64,000 bases of DNA from Novosphingobium sp. CF614 (GCF_900113255.1 NZ_FOOR01000004.1:124001-188000), one strand, 5' to 3'. Counted from the first letter of the stretch, positions 1-11,156 are shown. Notes: generated from the sequence alone by a model not told the origin. A program made the numbers and translations.

Positions 1-406
1 TCAGGTGTTCCTGAGGATCGAAGAACATTTCGGCGTAGATGACGTTCTGCGAGGCTGCCTTGACCAGATAGGCATAGGCAAGGTCATAGAAATCCTGTTC
101 CTTGAGAAGAACCTTCATGCCGTCGTAGTAGATCTTCAGAAAACTCGGCAGGTCGTGGAAATCATAACTGGCCTTCATCGCCGCCACATCGGCAAAAGGC
201 AATTTCAGGCCATTGCGCCGCGCCAGCGCGAACTTCATGTCGGCTTCCAGCGTGCCCTCAAGGTGCACATGGTATTCGGCCTTGGGCATGCCGGCGATGA
301 ATCGTGCCAGTTCGGGATCGGTGATCGGCGCGACGGCACCTGCCTGGCGTGGCACCGCGACAAGAGCGGCCATGCCCGCAATGAAACCCCGCCGATGGAT
401 GAGCAT
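1..406 (-). CDS. Adenosine deaminase family protein, Tat-exported (partial, C-terminus off window)
   Basis: The reverse strand reads in frame from an ATG at 406 off the left edge. The N-terminus HRRGFIAGMAALVAV is a twin-arginine signal peptide ending near PRQAGA. It is followed by KAEYHVHLEGTLE, the N-terminal metal-binding HxH motif of the adenosine/AMP deaminase family. Family knowledge gives zinc-dependent deamination of adenosine-type nucleosides; the Tat signal suggests a periplasmic enzyme used for nucleoside salvage. An ATG at 412 is also in frame, but the AAGGGG ribosome site is 2 nt from it and 8 nt from the one at 406, so 406 is preferred. Only about 135 residues are visible, so the catalytic Glu/His/Asp of the C-terminal half cannot be checked. 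Confidence 0.85.
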   Translation of the reverse strand, partial: MLIHRRGFIAGMAALVAVPRQAGAVAPITDPELARFIAGMPKAEYHVHLEGTLEADMKFALARRNGLKLPFADVAAMKASYDFHDLPSFLKIYYDGMKVLLKEQDFYDLAYAYLVKAASQNVIYAEMFFDPQEHL

Positions 407-553
407 TGACATATCCCCTTGCCTGATCGCCGGGCAGGTTGTCGGCGATGCATATGGCGGCGTCAAACGCACTTTCCAGAACAGGGCATTGGCATTTTTA
501 GGTCGGGTGGCGCTGCCGGTATCGGCGAGCCGACCGCCGGCGGGGTGAAGCGC

Positions 554-1681
554 CTAGCCTTTCAGGTAATCGCGCCGGAAGTCGTTCGCGAAAGCCGCGA
601 ACCGGCCCGCCGCGATCGCATCGCGCATGGCCTGCATCAGTTGCTGGTAGAACCATAAGTTGTGCTCGGTCAGCAGCATGGCGCCGAGCATCTCGCCCGA
701 ACGGATCAGGTGGTGCAGGTAGGCGCGGCCGTAAGTCGCGCAGACCGGGCAGGCGCAGCGCGCGTCGATCGGGTCGGTATCTTCCGCGTGGCGGGCGTTG
801 CGCATGTTGAGCGGGCCGTTCCAGGTGAAGGCCTGGCCGTTGCGGCCCGAGCGCGTCGGCAGCACGCAGTCGAACATGTCGACCCCGCGCTCGACCGCGC
901 CGACCAGATCGTCGGGCTTGCCCACGCCCATCAGGTAGCGCGGGCGATCGGCGGGAAGCTGGCCGGGCGCGAAATCCAGCGTGGCGAACATCGCCTCCTG
1001 CCCCTCGCCCACGGCAAGGCCGCCGATGGCATAGCCATCGAAGCCGATGTCGGCCAGGGCATCGGCCGAAGTCTTGCGCAAGGCCTGGTCGAGGGCGCCC
1101 TGCTGGATGCCGAACAGCGCCGAGCTTTCCGCATGTTCGCCGCCGGCGTCGAACGCCGCCCGGCTGCGCCGCGCCCAGCGCATCGACATCTCCATGGAAC
1201 GCGCGATCACTTCGCGCGGCTGGTCGATCCTGGGGCATTCGTCGAAGCACATGACGATGTCCGATCCGAGCAGGCGCTGGATCTCCATCGAGCGTTCGGG
1301 CGTGAGCAGGTGGCGCGAACCGTCGAGGTGACTGGCGAAAGTCACGCCGTCCTCGGTGATCTTGCGCAGTTCCGAAAGGCTCATCACCTGATAGCCGCCA
1401 CTGTCGGTCAGGATCGGGCGATCCCAGTTCATGAACGCGTGCAGGCCGCCCAGCCGCGCCATGCGCTCGGCCCCGGGGCGCAGCATCAGGTGATAGGTAT
1501 TGCCCAGGATGATGTCGGCGCCGGCGGCACGCACGTCCTGCGGCTTCATCGCCTTCACCGTGGCGGCCGTGCCCACCGGCATGAAGGCCGGCGTGCGTAT
1601 CTCGCCGCGCCGCATGCTGATGACGCCGGTGCGCGCCTTGCCGTCGGCCGCGTGGACCTTGAATTCGAAGCGGGGTTTCAT
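554..1681 (-). CDS. tgt: Queuine tRNA-ribosyltransferase (tRNA-guanine transglycosylase)
   Basis: The 375-residue product exchanges the guanine at position 34 of GUN-anticodon tRNAs for preQ1, a late step of queuosine synthesis. Visible hallmarks are TDSGGYQ (Asp93), the substrate loop GIQQG (residues 191-195), GGLAVGE, the catalytic Asp region [14 protein letters not shown] (nucleophile near Asp271), and the zinc site CxCxxC at 309-314 with a later His near 340. The start is the Met of MKPRFEF, as in the family; an in-frame extension to 1774 enters the upstream gene and is unlikely. It lies 19 bp behind the DUF481 gene on the same strand. queA (4577-5605) and queF (39144-39605) are in the same window. 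Confidence 0.97.
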   Translation of the reverse strand: MKPRFEFKVHAADGKARTGVISMRRGEIRTPAFMPVGTAATVKAMKPQDVRAAGADIILGNTYHLMLRPGAERMARLGGLHAFMNWDRPILTDSGGYQVMSLSELRKITEDGVTFASHLDGSRHLLTPERSMEIQRLLGSDIVMCFDECPRIDQPREVIARSMEMSMRWARRSRAAFDAGGEHAESSALFGIQQGALDQALRKTSADALADIGFDGYAIGGLAVGEGQEAMFATLDFAPGQLPADRPRYLMGVGKPDDLVGAVERGVDMFDCVLPTRSGRNGQAFTWNGPLNMRNARHAEDTDPIDARCACPVCATYGRAYLHHLIRSGEMLGAMLLTEHNLWFYQQLMQAMRDAIAAGRFAAFANDFRRDYLKG

Positions 1682-1700
1682 GCCCCGCCCGTTAGAGAAC

Positions 1701-2723
1701 TCAGAAGCCGTAGACCAGCGAGAAGCGCGAGATCGTGTCCGTCTTGAGCGCGCCTTCGGGAGGCGCGGTCTCATGCTCGATCGAATAGGACAGCCTTGCC
1801 TTCACCCCCCGGGCCATGCCCGCCTCGATGCCGGTCTGCGACGTGAAACTGCTGTTTTCGGATTCGACATAGCCGGTCGCATCCTGCGTCAGCTTGACGG
1901 CCGGATTGATCTTCCAGTCGAAGTCGAACGAAGTCAGCATCGACCAGGCGGTCTCGGACGGCTCGGTGATGAAGTGCGTGCGGCGCACGGCCGGTCCCAC
2001 TTCCACCGAGAGCGTCAGGTTGTTCCGCTTGAGCAGGCGATAGCCGAGGCCGCCCGAAAGCGAATAGCGATCGCGGAAACCCTGGATCCTGTCCCTTTCA
2101 TATTGCAGGCGGCTATAAGTGAAGAGGTCTTCGTTCAGCGTGTACCGGGGCTGGTAGCTGGCGCCGTACTGCTCGCGGGTGATGGTGCCCGAATCCTGCT
2201 GGTAATCGGCGCTGACCTGGACGGTGTGCTGCCAGTCGATGCCCTTGCGGTCTAGCTTGAGCGCGCCGGTGAAGCCGAAGTTGCTGGTATTGCCGGTCGA
2301 TCGGAAGGCACCAAGCTCGATCTGGCCCTTCCACAAGTCGAGCACGCCCGAATTGCGGATGCGCTCCGTCTCTTCCCTGGTCCTGGCCGCCATGGTCATG
2401 GCCTTGCGATCGAGGTAGGCGCGTTGCATGGCGCGGATCTCCTCGGCATCATAGGGCCGGGTCGCCATCGCGACTTTCACCACCGCCGCCACGGCCGCCG
2501 AATCGTCGCTGCGGATCGCCTCCTCGATCATGGCCTTGACCGCATCGGGCAGGCGCGGCGGCCCGGCGGCGATGAAAGGCACCGGATCGACGAAAGGCGG
2601 CACTTCCACGCGCAGGGGCCCGGCGGGCAGGACCGTCATCGGCTCATCCGCCGGTTGTGCATGCGCCGGCGTGGTAAACGGCAGAAGGGAAAGGATGGCG
2701 AAAACGGGGGGACGCGTCGTCAT
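1701..2723 (-). CDS. DUF481 family outer-membrane beta-barrel protein (YdiY-like)
   Basis: This 340-residue protein begins with a Sec signal peptide (cleavage near AHA-QPADE). A roughly 110-residue periplasmic-type region follows, then a C-terminal half of alternating hydrophobic/polar strands ([18 protein letters not shown] and onward). It ends in Phe (SLVYGF), the usual terminal residue of a BAM-inserted barrel. The GNTSNFGF block matches the DUF481 (salt-induced outer-membrane protein) family. No biochemical function is established for the family. The gene sits 17 bp after the ABC permease gene and 19 bp before tgt, so co-transcription is likely. Confidence 0.85.
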   Translation of the reverse strand: MTTRPPVFAILSLLPFTTPAHAQPADEPMTVLPAGPLRVEVPPFVDPVPFIAAGPPRLPDAVKAMIEEAIRSDDSAAVAAVVKVAMATRPYDAEEIRAMQRAYLDRKAMTMAARTREETERIRNSGVLDLWKGQIELGAFRSTGNTSNFGFTGALKLDRKGIDWQHTVQVSADYQQDSGTITREQYGASYQPRYTLNEDLFTYSRLQYERDRIQGFRDRYSLSGGLGYRLLKRNNLTLSVEVGPAVRRTHFITEPSETAWSMLTSFDFDWKINPAVKLTQDATGYVESENSSFTSQTGIEAGMARGVKARLSYSIEHETAPPEGALKTDTISRFSLVYGF

Positions 2724-2740
2724 CGCGCCCGATTAGCGGG

Positions 2741-3514
2741 TCATGTCCGCAAACGCCACCCGGTATGGAATATCCACGCGATGAACGCCGTGCAAATCGC
2801 GAGGAATGCCAGCGTCAGGCCGAGCGACAACAGGATCGGGAAATCCGAATGCCCATAGAAGGTCCAGCGCAGGCCGTTGACGAGATAGACCACCGGATTG
2901 ACCATCGCCACCGAACGCCAGGGTTCGGGCAAGGACTGGATCGAATAGAACGTGCCGCCCAGGAACGTCAGCGGCATCAGGATCAGCATCGGCACCACCG
3001 CGAGTTTCTCGAAACTGTCGGCCCAGATGCCCAGGATGAAGCCGAACAGCGAAAAGCTCGCCGAAACCAGCAGGATATAGCCGAAGGCATAGACCGGATG
3101 GGCGATCGAATAATCCACGAAGAAACTCGCGGTCACCAGGATGATCGCGGCGAGAATCAGCGATTTGGTCGCCGCCGCGCCGACGAAGCCGACCAGCGTC
3201 TCGGCCACGCCCAGCGGGGCGGACAGCAGTTCGTAGATGGCGCCGGTGAAGCGCGGCATGTAGATGCCGAAGCTGGCATTGGAGGTGCTCTCGCCCAGCA
3301 ATGTCAGCAGCAGCAGGCCAGGCACGATGAAGGCGCCGTAGTTCACCCCGCCCATGCCGCCCTGCATCTGCCCGTCGATCGCCGCGCCGAAGACCACGAA
3401 GTACAGCGTCGTCGTCAGCACCGGGGAAAGGATCGACTGCATCGCCGTGCGGAAGGCACGCATAAGTTCGTGCTTGTAGATGGTCCAGGCGCCGCGCGCG
3501 TTGAACAGGTTCAT
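2741..3514 (-). CDS. ABC-2 type transporter permease
   Basis: The 257-residue integral membrane protein has about six hydrophobic segments (for example TTTLYFVVFGAAI, IVPGLLLLTLL, LILAAIILVTASFFV, VPMLILMPLTFLGGTFYS). The NPVVYLVNGLRW stretch before the last helix is typical of ABC2_membrane (YadH/NodJ-type) permeases. Its start overlaps the stop of the upstream ATPase gene by 4 bp (ATGA), so the two almost certainly form one exporter. The substrate cannot be told from sequence; relatives include drug, polysaccharide and lipo-oligosaccharide exporters. Confidence 0.93.
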   Translation of the reverse strand: MNLFNARGAWTIYKHELMRAFRTAMQSILSPVLTTTLYFVVFGAAIDGQMQGGMGGVNYGAFIVPGLLLLTLLGESTSNASFGIYMPRFTGAIYELLSAPLGVAETLVGFVGAAATKSLILAAIILVTASFFVDYSIAHPVYAFGYILLVSASFSLFGFILGIWADSFEKLAVVPMLILMPLTFLGGTFYSIQSLPEPWRSVAMVNPVVYLVNGLRWTFYGHSDFPILLSLGLTLAFLAICTAFIAWIFHTGWRLRT

Positions 3515-4452
3515 GCCGCATCCGCTTCAAGCAGGGTCACGAAGATATCCTCCAGGCTCGATTCGTGGATGTCGATGGCGGTGTAGTCGATCCCGGCGCG
3601 CGTCAGCGCCTTGGTCAGTTCGGCGACTTCGGTGGTCCCCGCCGCACCTCCCTCGCCGCCGCCGCCGCGATAGCACAGCACATCGCCCTGTCCCGTCAGC
3701 GATACCGGGAAGGCGGCCAGCACCTCGGGCACCGCGCCGAGCGGCCGCGCGAGCGTGATGAGCGCCTCGGTGCGGCCCAGGCGTTCCATCATCGCCTGCT
3801 TGTGATCGACCATCAGGATCTCGCCCTTGTTGATGATCCCGACGCGATCCGCCATTTCCTCGGCCTCCTCGATGTAGTGGGTGGTGAGGATCACGGTGGT
3901 GCCGCGCTCGCGCAGCAGCGCGATCTGCCTCCACATGTCGCGCCGCAGCTCAACGTCGACGCCGGCGGTCGGCTCGTCCAGGAACAGCAGTTCGGGCTCG
4001 TGCGCCAGGGCCTTGGCGATCAGGACGCGGCGCTTCATCCCGCCCGAAAGCGTGCGTACCTGGGCATCGCGCTTGTCCCAGAGGCTCAGCGCGCGCAGGA
4101 TCTCCTCGATCCTGGCAGGGGCAGGCGGCAGCCCGAACAACCCGCGCGACTGGCTGACCGAGCGCAGCACCGGCTCGAACATGTCGGTCGCAAGCTCCTG
4201 CGGAACCAGGCCGATGCGCGCGCGCAGGCGCCGCCAGTGCGAGCCCATGTCCTCGCCGAACGCCAGGATCGTGCCCGAAGTAGGCCGCACGAGCCCGCAG
4301 ACGGCGCCGATCAGGGTAGTCTTGCCCGCCCCGTTGGGCCCGAGCAGCGCGAAGATCTCCCCCTTTTCAATCGTAAGATCGACGTTCTTGAGCGCGGTGA
4401 GCCCGCCCGGATACGTCTTGGTCAGGCCGCTGATTTCGAGAATGGATGGCAT
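3511..4452 (-). CDS. ABC transporter ATP-binding protein (YadG/CcmA-type)
   Basis: This 313-residue ATPase partners the overlapping permease. It shows Walker A GPNGAGKTT, the signature LSGGMKRR, Walker B LLFLDEPTAGVD and the switch histidine in LTTHYIEEAEEM. The C-terminal ~80 residues after the nucleotide-binding fold are usual in this subfamily and include a Gly-rich loop (YRGGGGEGGAAG). The start is the Met of MPSILEISGLTKTYPGG. A longer frame to 4560 is rejected because its extra 36 residues translate a palindromic repeat (4513-4546). Confidence 0.95.
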   Translation of the reverse strand: MPSILEISGLTKTYPGGLTALKNVDLTIEKGEIFALLGPNGAGKTTLIGAVCGLVRPTSGTILAFGEDMGSHWRRLRARIGLVPQELATDMFEPVLRSVSQSRGLFGLPPAPARIEEILRALSLWDKRDAQVRTLSGGMKRRVLIAKALAHEPELLFLDEPTAGVDVELRRDMWRQIALLRERGTTVILTTHYIEEAEEMADRVGIINKGEILMVDHKQAMMERLGRTEALITLARPLGAVPEVLAAFPVSLTGQGDVLCYRGGGGEGGAAGTTEVAELTKALTRAGIDYTAIDIHESSLEDIFVTLLEADAA

Positions 4453-4512
4453 GAGGCCATGATGGCCATTGATCGGCCCGGTTCCTAGAGCAAAAAGCCC
4501 GAAACGCGAATC

Positions 4513-4546
4513 AAGGCCCGCTCGCCCTGAGTTTGTCGAAGGACGT
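4513..4546. repeat. REP-like palindromic element, family A
   Basis: The intergenic sequence reads CCCGCTCGCCCTGAG followed by TTTGTCGAAGGA. It has the typical arms CCCT...TTCGA of short palindromic repeats that are common in sphingomonad genomes. Related copies in this window lie at 19760-19792, 51595-51627 (inside putA), 58491-58518 and 58550-58573. Confidence 0.6.
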
Positions 4547-4576
4547 GGAGCGGATTTCAAGCGCGATGCCCTGGCG

Positions 4577-5605
4577 CTACGGCAGGAGCAGCGACGAATC
4601 CCCGTAGGAATAGAACCGATACTCCCCGGCTATGGCATGGTCATAGACAGCCCGCATCCGCTCCAGCCCCATCAGTGCCGAGACCAGCATGAACAATGTC
4701 GACCTGGGCAGGTGGAAATTGGTCATCAGCCCGTCGATCGCCTTGAAGCGATATCCCGGCGTGATGAAGATCGCGGTATCTCCCTCGAACGGGCGGACCA
4801 GGCCGTCGTCGCCCGCCGCGCTTTCGAGCAGGCGCAGGGAGGTGGTGCCGACCGCGATCAGGCGGCCGCCGGCGGCGCGCGCGGCGTTGAGGCGCGTGGC
4901 GGTCGCGGCGTCGATGCGGCCCCATTCGGCGTGCATGCGGTGATCTGCGGTATCCTCGGCCTTGACCGGCAGGAAAGTGCCGGCGCCGACGTGCAAGGTC
5001 AGCGTCTCCCGGGCGATCCCCGCCGCATCGAGCCGCTCCACCAGGCCGGGCGTGAAATGGAGCGCCGCCGTGGGCGCGGCGACGGCGCCCTTCGCGCGCG
5101 CGAACATGGTCTGGTAGTCGCTGGCATCGGCGGCATCGGTCTCGCGCTTGCCGGCGATATAGGGGGGCAGCGGCATGCGCCCGGCGCGCTCGAGCAGGAC
5201 TTCGACCGGCTCGTCCCCCTCGAACCGCAGGGTCCAGCTGCCGTCGTCGTGGCGCTGCTCCGCCAGCGCGGCGACATCGGCCGGGAATTCCACGCGGTCG
5301 CCGGGCCTGAGGCGCTTGGCGTTGCGCACGAAGGCCTGCCAGCGCCGCAGGTCGATGCGCTTGTGCAGTGTCGCGCCGATCCGCGCCGCGCCGCGCCATC
5401 CCTCCAGCTGGGCGGGGATGACCCGCGTGTCGTTGAACACCAGCACGTCGCCTGCCCGCAGCAGTTCCGGCAGGTCGCGCACATGGCGGTCGGCGAAGGG
5501 GGCGTCTTCCTGGACAACCAGCATGCGCGCCGCGTCGCGCGGGCGGGCCGGGCGCAGGGCGATACGCTCTGGCGGCAGGTCGAAGTCGAAAAGGTCAACG
5601 CGCAT
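4577..5605 (-). CDS. queA: S-adenosylmethionine:tRNA ribosyltransferase-isomerase
   Basis: The 342-residue product transfers and isomerises the ribosyl part of SAM onto preQ1-tRNA to give epoxyqueuosine, the step after Tgt. Diagnostic segments are the N-terminal [34 protein letters not shown], the [14 protein letters not shown] core, [14 protein letters not shown], and the C-terminal [15 protein letters not shown] and [12 protein letters not shown]. The start Met matches the family; the longer frame to 5704 adds 33 residues of unlikely sequence. Downstream of the cyclophilin gene, same strand. Confidence 0.97.
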   Translation of the reverse strand: MRVDLFDFDLPPERIALRPARPRDAARMLVVQEDAPFADRHVRDLPELLRAGDVLVFNDTRVIPAQLEGWRGAARIGATLHKRIDLRRWQAFVRNAKRLRPGDRVEFPADVAALAEQRHDDGSWTLRFEGDEPVEVLLERAGRMPLPPYIAGKRETDAADASDYQTMFARAKGAVAAPTAALHFTPGLVERLDAAGIARETLTLHVGAGTFLPVKAEDTADHRMHAEWGRIDAATATRLNAARAAGGRLIAVGTTSLRLLESAAGDDGLVRPFEGDTAIFITPGYRFKAIDGLMTNFHLPRSTLFMLVSALMGLERMRAVYDHAIAGEYRFYSYGDSSLLLP

Positions 5606-5734
5606 GGCGCGCCGGCTAGCGGAGTGCGTCGTTTCGAACAAGCGGGGCTGGGAAAAGCGGAGCGCGTTCCAGCCGCGGAAATTTGCTCCCGCCCATCCCG
5701 CCAACGCCGAACTGACGGTAATTTGCGAACCCGG

Positions 5735-6409
5735 TCAGTCCGACGGCGAATTGCTCAGTTGATCGGCGGTAATGGGTCCCGCGGGCGGCGCGGCCGCCGC
5801 CGGGGGCGCCTTGTTCTGCGAAGCGAGCGAGGCCTGGAGGACTTTCGTCGGGTTCTGGGGTGGTTCGCCGCGCTGGATCTTGTCGACATAGTCCATGCCC
5901 GAGATCACGCGGCCGAACACCGTGTATTTGCGATCGAGCGCGAAGCGCGGGTAGAAGACGATGAAGAACTGGCTGTTGGCACTGTCCGGATCGTTGGTGC
6001 GCGCCATCGAAACGGTGCCGCGCAAATGCGGCATCGCGTTGAATTCCGCCTTGAGGTCCGGCAATTTCGAGCCGCCCTCGCCCGTGCCGGTCGGATCGCC
6101 GGTCTGCGCCATGAAGCCATCGATCACGCGGTGGAAGATCACGCCGTCGTAAAAGCCCTGCTGGACCAGCGTCTTGATCCGCTCGACATGGAGGGGTGCC
6201 CACTGCGGCATCAGCCGGATGGCAACCCGGCCACCGCCGGACAGATCGAGGAACACCACGTTGTCGGGATCATGGGTCGCATCGGGATCGACGAAAGTCG
6301 GCAGCGCCACCGGAGCCGGCGTGACGGGCTCCTTCTTCCTGGCGAGCGCAGGGACCGCCAGGAGCGCAACGCCCATCATTAACACGGTAAGAGGCAAGCG
6401 GAACTTCAT
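5735..6409 (-). CDS. Peptidyl-prolyl cis-trans isomerase, cyclophilin type (exported)
   Basis: The 224-residue protein has an N-terminal signal sequence (MKFRLPLTVLMMGVALLAVPALA) and then a cyclophilin domain (about residues 40-200). Family blocks are FYDGVIFHRVIDGFMAQTGDPTGTG, PHLRGTVSMART, SQFFIVF and YTVFGRVISGMDYVDKI. The FHRVI Arg and the QFFI Phe belong to the catalytic pocket. Predicted role: proline isomerisation in periplasmic protein folding. The start at 6409 gives a clean signal peptide; the in-frame extension to 6475 does not. The last ~30 residues are an Ala/Pro-rich tail of unknown role. Confidence 0.93.
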   Translation of the reverse strand: MKFRLPLTVLMMGVALLAVPALARKKEPVTPAPVALPTFVDPDATHDPDNVVFLDLSGGGRVAIRLMPQWAPLHVERIKTLVQQGFYDGVIFHRVIDGFMAQTGDPTGTGEGGSKLPDLKAEFNAMPHLRGTVSMARTNDPDSANSQFFIVFYPRFALDRKYTVFGRVISGMDYVDKIQRGEPPQNPTKVLQASLASQNKAPPAAAAPPAGPITADQLSNSPSD

Positions 6410-6488
6410 TGAATACTCACAAGCTCGGGCTGATGCACAGGATGGCGCGATAGAGCGCCACCCCTGTCGACACAATGAACGACTAACA

Positions 6489-6533
6489 GATCGGCGAACG
6501 ATTGACGGGATCGGCGAACGATTGACGATCGGC
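6489..6533. repeat. Short tandem repeat, 20-bp unit, about 2.3 copies
   Basis: GATCGGCGAACGATTGACG occurs twice head to tail (6489-6508 and 6509-6528), followed by a partial third start. It lies between coaD and the cyclophilin gene, in the leader region of the latter. Role unknown; a recent slippage duplication is the simplest reading. Confidence 0.85.
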
Positions 6534-6536
6534 TCT

Positions 6537-7058
6537 TCAGTAGTCTCCCAGAAGCCCGGTCAGGGCGATGCGCGCCATCACGTCCTCCCGCACCGCCGGG
6601 CTGACGAACTTCGCGACATCGCCGCCGAACATCGCGATCTCCTTGACCAGCTTGGAGGCGATCGGTTGCAGGCTGACATCCGCCATCAGGAACACCGTCT
6701 CGATCTTGGGGTTCAACTGCTGGTTCATGCCGGCCATCTGGTATTCGTATTCGAAGTCCGCCACCGCGCGCAGGCCCCGCACGATCACGCTGGCCCCCTG
6801 CTTCTGCGCGAACTTCATCAGCAAGGCATTGAAGCCGACCACCGAGACATTCTCGATCCCCAGCGCCGCCGCTTCGCGCTCGACCATCGCAATGCGTTCC
6901 TCGGGCGTGAACAGCGGGTTCTTCGAGGGATTGGTGGTGACGCCGATGATAAGCTGGTCGACCAGCTTGGCGCCGCGCCGGATGATGTCGGCATGGCCCA
7001 GCGTGATCGGATCGAACGTGCCAGGATAGACCCCGATTCTTACCCCCTGCGTCATCAA
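6537..7058 (-). CDS. coaD: Phosphopantetheine adenylyltransferase
   Basis: The product (173 residues, or 172 from the second Met) adenylates 4'-phosphopantetheine in coenzyme A synthesis. It has the nucleotidylyltransferase motif YPGTFDPITLGHADII (TxGH), NPSKNPLF, RGLRAVADFEYEYQMAGMN and a C-terminal KEIAMFGGDVAKFV. Length is normal. Its ATG overlaps the ispA stop by 4 bp, so translation is probably coupled. Confidence 0.97.
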   Translation of the reverse strand: MMTQGVRIGVYPGTFDPITLGHADIIRRGAKLVDQLIIGVTTNPSKNPLFTPEERIAMVEREAAALGIENVSVVGFNALLMKFAQKQGASVIVRGLRAVADFEYEYQMAGMNQQLNPKIETVFLMADVSLQPIASKLVKEIAMFGGDVAKFVSPAVREDVMARIALTGLLGDY

Positions 7059-7963
7059 TGATCTCTTTCGATGATATAGCGCGCCACCGCGCGCAACAGG
7101 TCGGCTTCCCTGCCGTGCTGCGCGAGATGCGAAATGGCCTGGTCTACCAGCGCCCTGGCCTGCGCGCGGGCGCGATCGGGCCCGAGCAGCGAAACGAAGG
7201 TCTGCTTGCCCGCCCCGGCATCCTTGCCGACCGCCTTGCCGGCGATCTCCGCATCGCCTTCGTGGTCGATAAGGTCGTCGGCAATCTGGAAGGCGAGCCC
7301 GATGTCGCGGGCATAGCCGCGCAAGTGCGCGCGGCCTTCGGGGGCCACGCGGCCAAGGATCGCCCCCATCTCCACCGCCGCGCCAAGCAGCGCGCCGGTC
7401 TTGAGTTGCTGGAGGCGCGTGACGGTCTGGAGATCGAACTCGGTCGTCTCGGCAACCAGATCCATCATCTGCCCGCCCGCCATGCCCTGCCCGCCGCTGG
7501 CATGGCCAAGCGTCTGGACGAGTTCGATGCGCGTGAAGGGATCAGCGCTCGTGGCCGGATCGGCCAGCACCTCGAAAGCGAAGGCGTGGAGCGAATCGCC
7601 GGCCAGCACCGCCGTCGCCTCGTCGAAAGCGAGATGCAGGGTCGGCTTGCCATGGCGCACCGCATCGTCATCCATGCAGGGAAGATCGTCGTGGATCAGC
7701 GAATAGACATGGATCGCCTCGATCGCGATCGCGGCCCGCACCGCCGCCTCGCGCTGGACGCCATAGATCTCCGCGACCGCGGTAAGCAGCAGCGGGCGCA
7801 GCCGCTTGCCGCCGCCGATCGCGGCATAGCGCATCGCCTCCACCAGGCGCGCGCGCGGATCGGCGGGCATTGGCAGCAGGGCATCGAAGGCGCTGTCGAT
7901 CTCTCCGGCGATGCGGGCGAGCCCTTCGACCAGCAGCGCATCGCTCACGCCCACGGCGTCCAC
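7055..7963 (-). CDS. ispA: Polyprenyl synthetase, farnesyl diphosphate synthase type
   Basis: The 302-residue enzyme condenses IPP with DMAPP/GPP to farnesyl diphosphate. Both aspartate-rich motifs are present: the first as HDDLPCMDDD with the two-residue insertion of bacterial (type II) FPP synthases, the second as IADDLIDHEGD. GGGKRLRPLL and GQGMAGGQMMDL are further family blocks. It sits 3 bp after xseB and overlaps coaD, the common xseB-ispA arrangement. In this group FPP would feed ubiquinone, hopanoid and carotenoid synthesis (inference). Confidence 0.95.
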   Translation of the reverse strand: MDAVGVSDALLVEGLARIAGEIDSAFDALLPMPADPRARLVEAMRYAAIGGGKRLRPLLLTAVAEIYGVQREAAVRAAIAIEAIHVYSLIHDDLPCMDDDAVRHGKPTLHLAFDEATAVLAGDSLHAFAFEVLADPATSADPFTRIELVQTLGHASGGQGMAGGQMMDLVAETTEFDLQTVTRLQQLKTGALLGAAVEMGAILGRVAPEGRAHLRGYARDIGLAFQIADDLIDHEGDAEIAGKAVGKDAGAGKQTFVSLLGPDRARAQARALVDQAISHLAQHGREADLLRAVARYIIERDH

Positions 7964-7966
7964 GGC

Positions 7967-8221
7967 TCAGCGATCCGGTGCATCGAATGGCTGGACGCCC
8001 GCGGGGGCCCCGTCCGGTCCGGCAACGATCTTCTCGATCCGCGCCTGCGCGGCATCGAGGCGCTTCTGGCAATGCTGGCGCAGACGCTCGCCTTTCTCGT
8101 AGAGCGAGATCGAGTCCTCCAGCGGCACATCCCCGGTTTCGAGCTGGCGCACGATGGTCTCCAGAGCGCGCAGCGCGTCCTCGAAACTCAGGTTTTCGAT
8201 CTCTTCGGTCTCTCCGGCCAT
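7967..8221 (-). CDS. xseB: Exodeoxyribonuclease VII small subunit
   Basis: The 84-residue protein has the XseB core LSFEDALRALETIVRQLETG followed by LEDSISLYEKGERLRQHCQKRLDAAQARIEKI, the short coiled-coil fold of the small subunit. It partners XseA (not in this window) in single-strand DNA degradation. First gene of the leftward xseB-ispA-coaD run; its start region faces purL. Confidence 0.95.
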   Translation of the reverse strand: MAGETEEIENLSFEDALRALETIVRQLETGDVPLEDSISLYEKGERLRQHCQKRLDAAQARIEKIVAGPDGAPAGVQPFDAPDR

Positions 8222-8343
8222 GGTGCAGCAATGGCGGGCTCGCCGGGCACGGTCAAGGTGGAAGCCGGAGAATTCCCGGATCAGTGCGCATCTGCGCCCG
8301 ACCGGACTAGCCTGCGCGCGGCGACATGGCTAAGGCGCGTCGC

Positions 8344-10518
<2,175 letters not shown>

Positions 10519-10525
10519 CCCCTCC

Positions 10526-10632
10526 ACCATCCTGCGGATGGTCCCCCTCCCCATTGCTCCGCAACGGGGAGGACCAGGTTCCTCCCTGTTTTGCGCCAGC
10601 AAAATGGGGAGGTGGCATTCGCGCAGCGAATG
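10526..10632. repeat. Array of four consecutive hairpins after purL
   Basis: Four perfect or near-perfect inverted repeats follow one another: ACCATCC-TGC-GGATGGT (10526-10542), CCTCCCCATTGC-TCC-GCAACGGGGAGG (10546-10572, one mismatch), CCTCCCTGTTTTGC-gcca-GCAAAATGGGGAGG (10581-10612, one mismatch) and CATTCGC-gca-GCGAATG (10616-10632). The first two recur as a direct copy at 11001-11057. The array lies between the converging purL and DUF559 genes and could also end transcription from both sides. Confidence 0.85.
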
Positions 10633-10645
10633 ACGGAGGGGCCTT

Positions 10646-10996
10646 TCAGAGGCCCGCGCAAGCTCGGACGACAGCGCCCACCACGTCTTCGACCGAGCGA
10701 AGAACGTCCCTGGCCGGAATGCGGATCACGGTTATCCCTTTCGTCCGCAGCCATTCGTCACGCGCCCGATCCCGCACCGGATTGTCGCCCATGTCATGCG
10801 CGATGCCGTCGATCTCGATCGCCGTCCTTGCGGAAGGGCAATAGAAGTCGAGCACGAATGGCCCGATCGGATGCTGACGGCGGAACTTGACGCTCCCCGA
10901 AGATCGCCGCAGCCGCTGCCAGATCAGCACTTCCGGCAAGGTCATCGCGCGGCGCAGGCGGCGGGCTTTGCGGATGGTTTCCAACGGTGGCGGCAT
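10646..10996 (-). CDS. DUF559 domain protein (restriction-endonuclease-like fold)
   Basis: The 116-residue protein shows the DUF559 pattern: MTLPEVLIWQRLRR, then VKFRRQHPIGPFVLDFYCPSA, then AIEIDGIAHD and a C-terminal TVIRIPARDVLRSVEDVV. The VLDFYCP and EIDG segments hold the Asp and Glu expected of the PD-(D/E)xK-like (Vsr-type) fold; catalytic activity is not shown for most members. The start at 10996 (MPPPLETIRKARRLRR) is chosen because the longer frame to 11047 is translated from the repeat at 11001-11057. The gene is bracketed by that repeat on both sides and lies between purL and a purL 3' remnant, which suggests a mobile cassette. Confidence 0.85.
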   Translation of the reverse strand: MPPPLETIRKARRLRRAMTLPEVLIWQRLRRSSGSVKFRRQHPIGPFVLDFYCPSARTAIEIDGIAHDMGDNPVRDRARDEWLRTKGITVIRIPARDVLRSVEDVVGAVVRACAGL

Positions 10997-11000
10997 CTTC

Positions 11001-11060
11001 CCCCCTCCACCATCCTGCGGATGGTTCCCCTTCCCATTGCTCCGCAACGGGAAGGATTGG
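11001..11060. repeat. Second copy of the purL-distal double hairpin
   Basis: CCTCCACCATCCTGCGGATG, then GGT, TCCCCTTCCCATTGCTCCGC and AACGGGAAGG repeats 10521-10572 in the same orientation with few differences. The hairpin ACCATCC-TGC-GGATGGT is intact and the second stem is slightly weaker. A shorter third match (GCTCCGCAACGGGAGGA) at 11261-11277 supplies the ribosome-binding site of the DUF3052 gene. Confidence 0.85.
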
Positions 11061-11111
11061 GAAGTTAAATTGCTCTCACGCCTTCAACGGCGCGGGCAAG
11101 TTCGCCGCCAG

Positions 11112-11156
11112 TATCGCGAAGCCGGCGAATCCTTTTTCCCGGACTGGATGGAGGGG
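11112..11156 (+). pseudogene. Degraded remnant resembling the 3' end of purL
   Basis: Read in the + frame starting at 11112 this gives YREAGESFFPDWMEG, against [15 protein letters not shown] at the end of the intact purL: 9 of 14 residues identical from the Arg on, and by hand 32 of 45 aligned bases. The frame then runs on (TGG where a stop would be expected), so it is not functional. The divergence is too large for a fresh target duplication. It looks like an older or foreign purL terminus displaced by the DUF559 patch. Confidence 0.5.

Noticed and set aside
4469..6382. A 637-residue frame opposite queA and the cyclophilin gene
   Set aside because: Spans two well-supported genes on the other strand; composition is Arg/Gln/His-rich.
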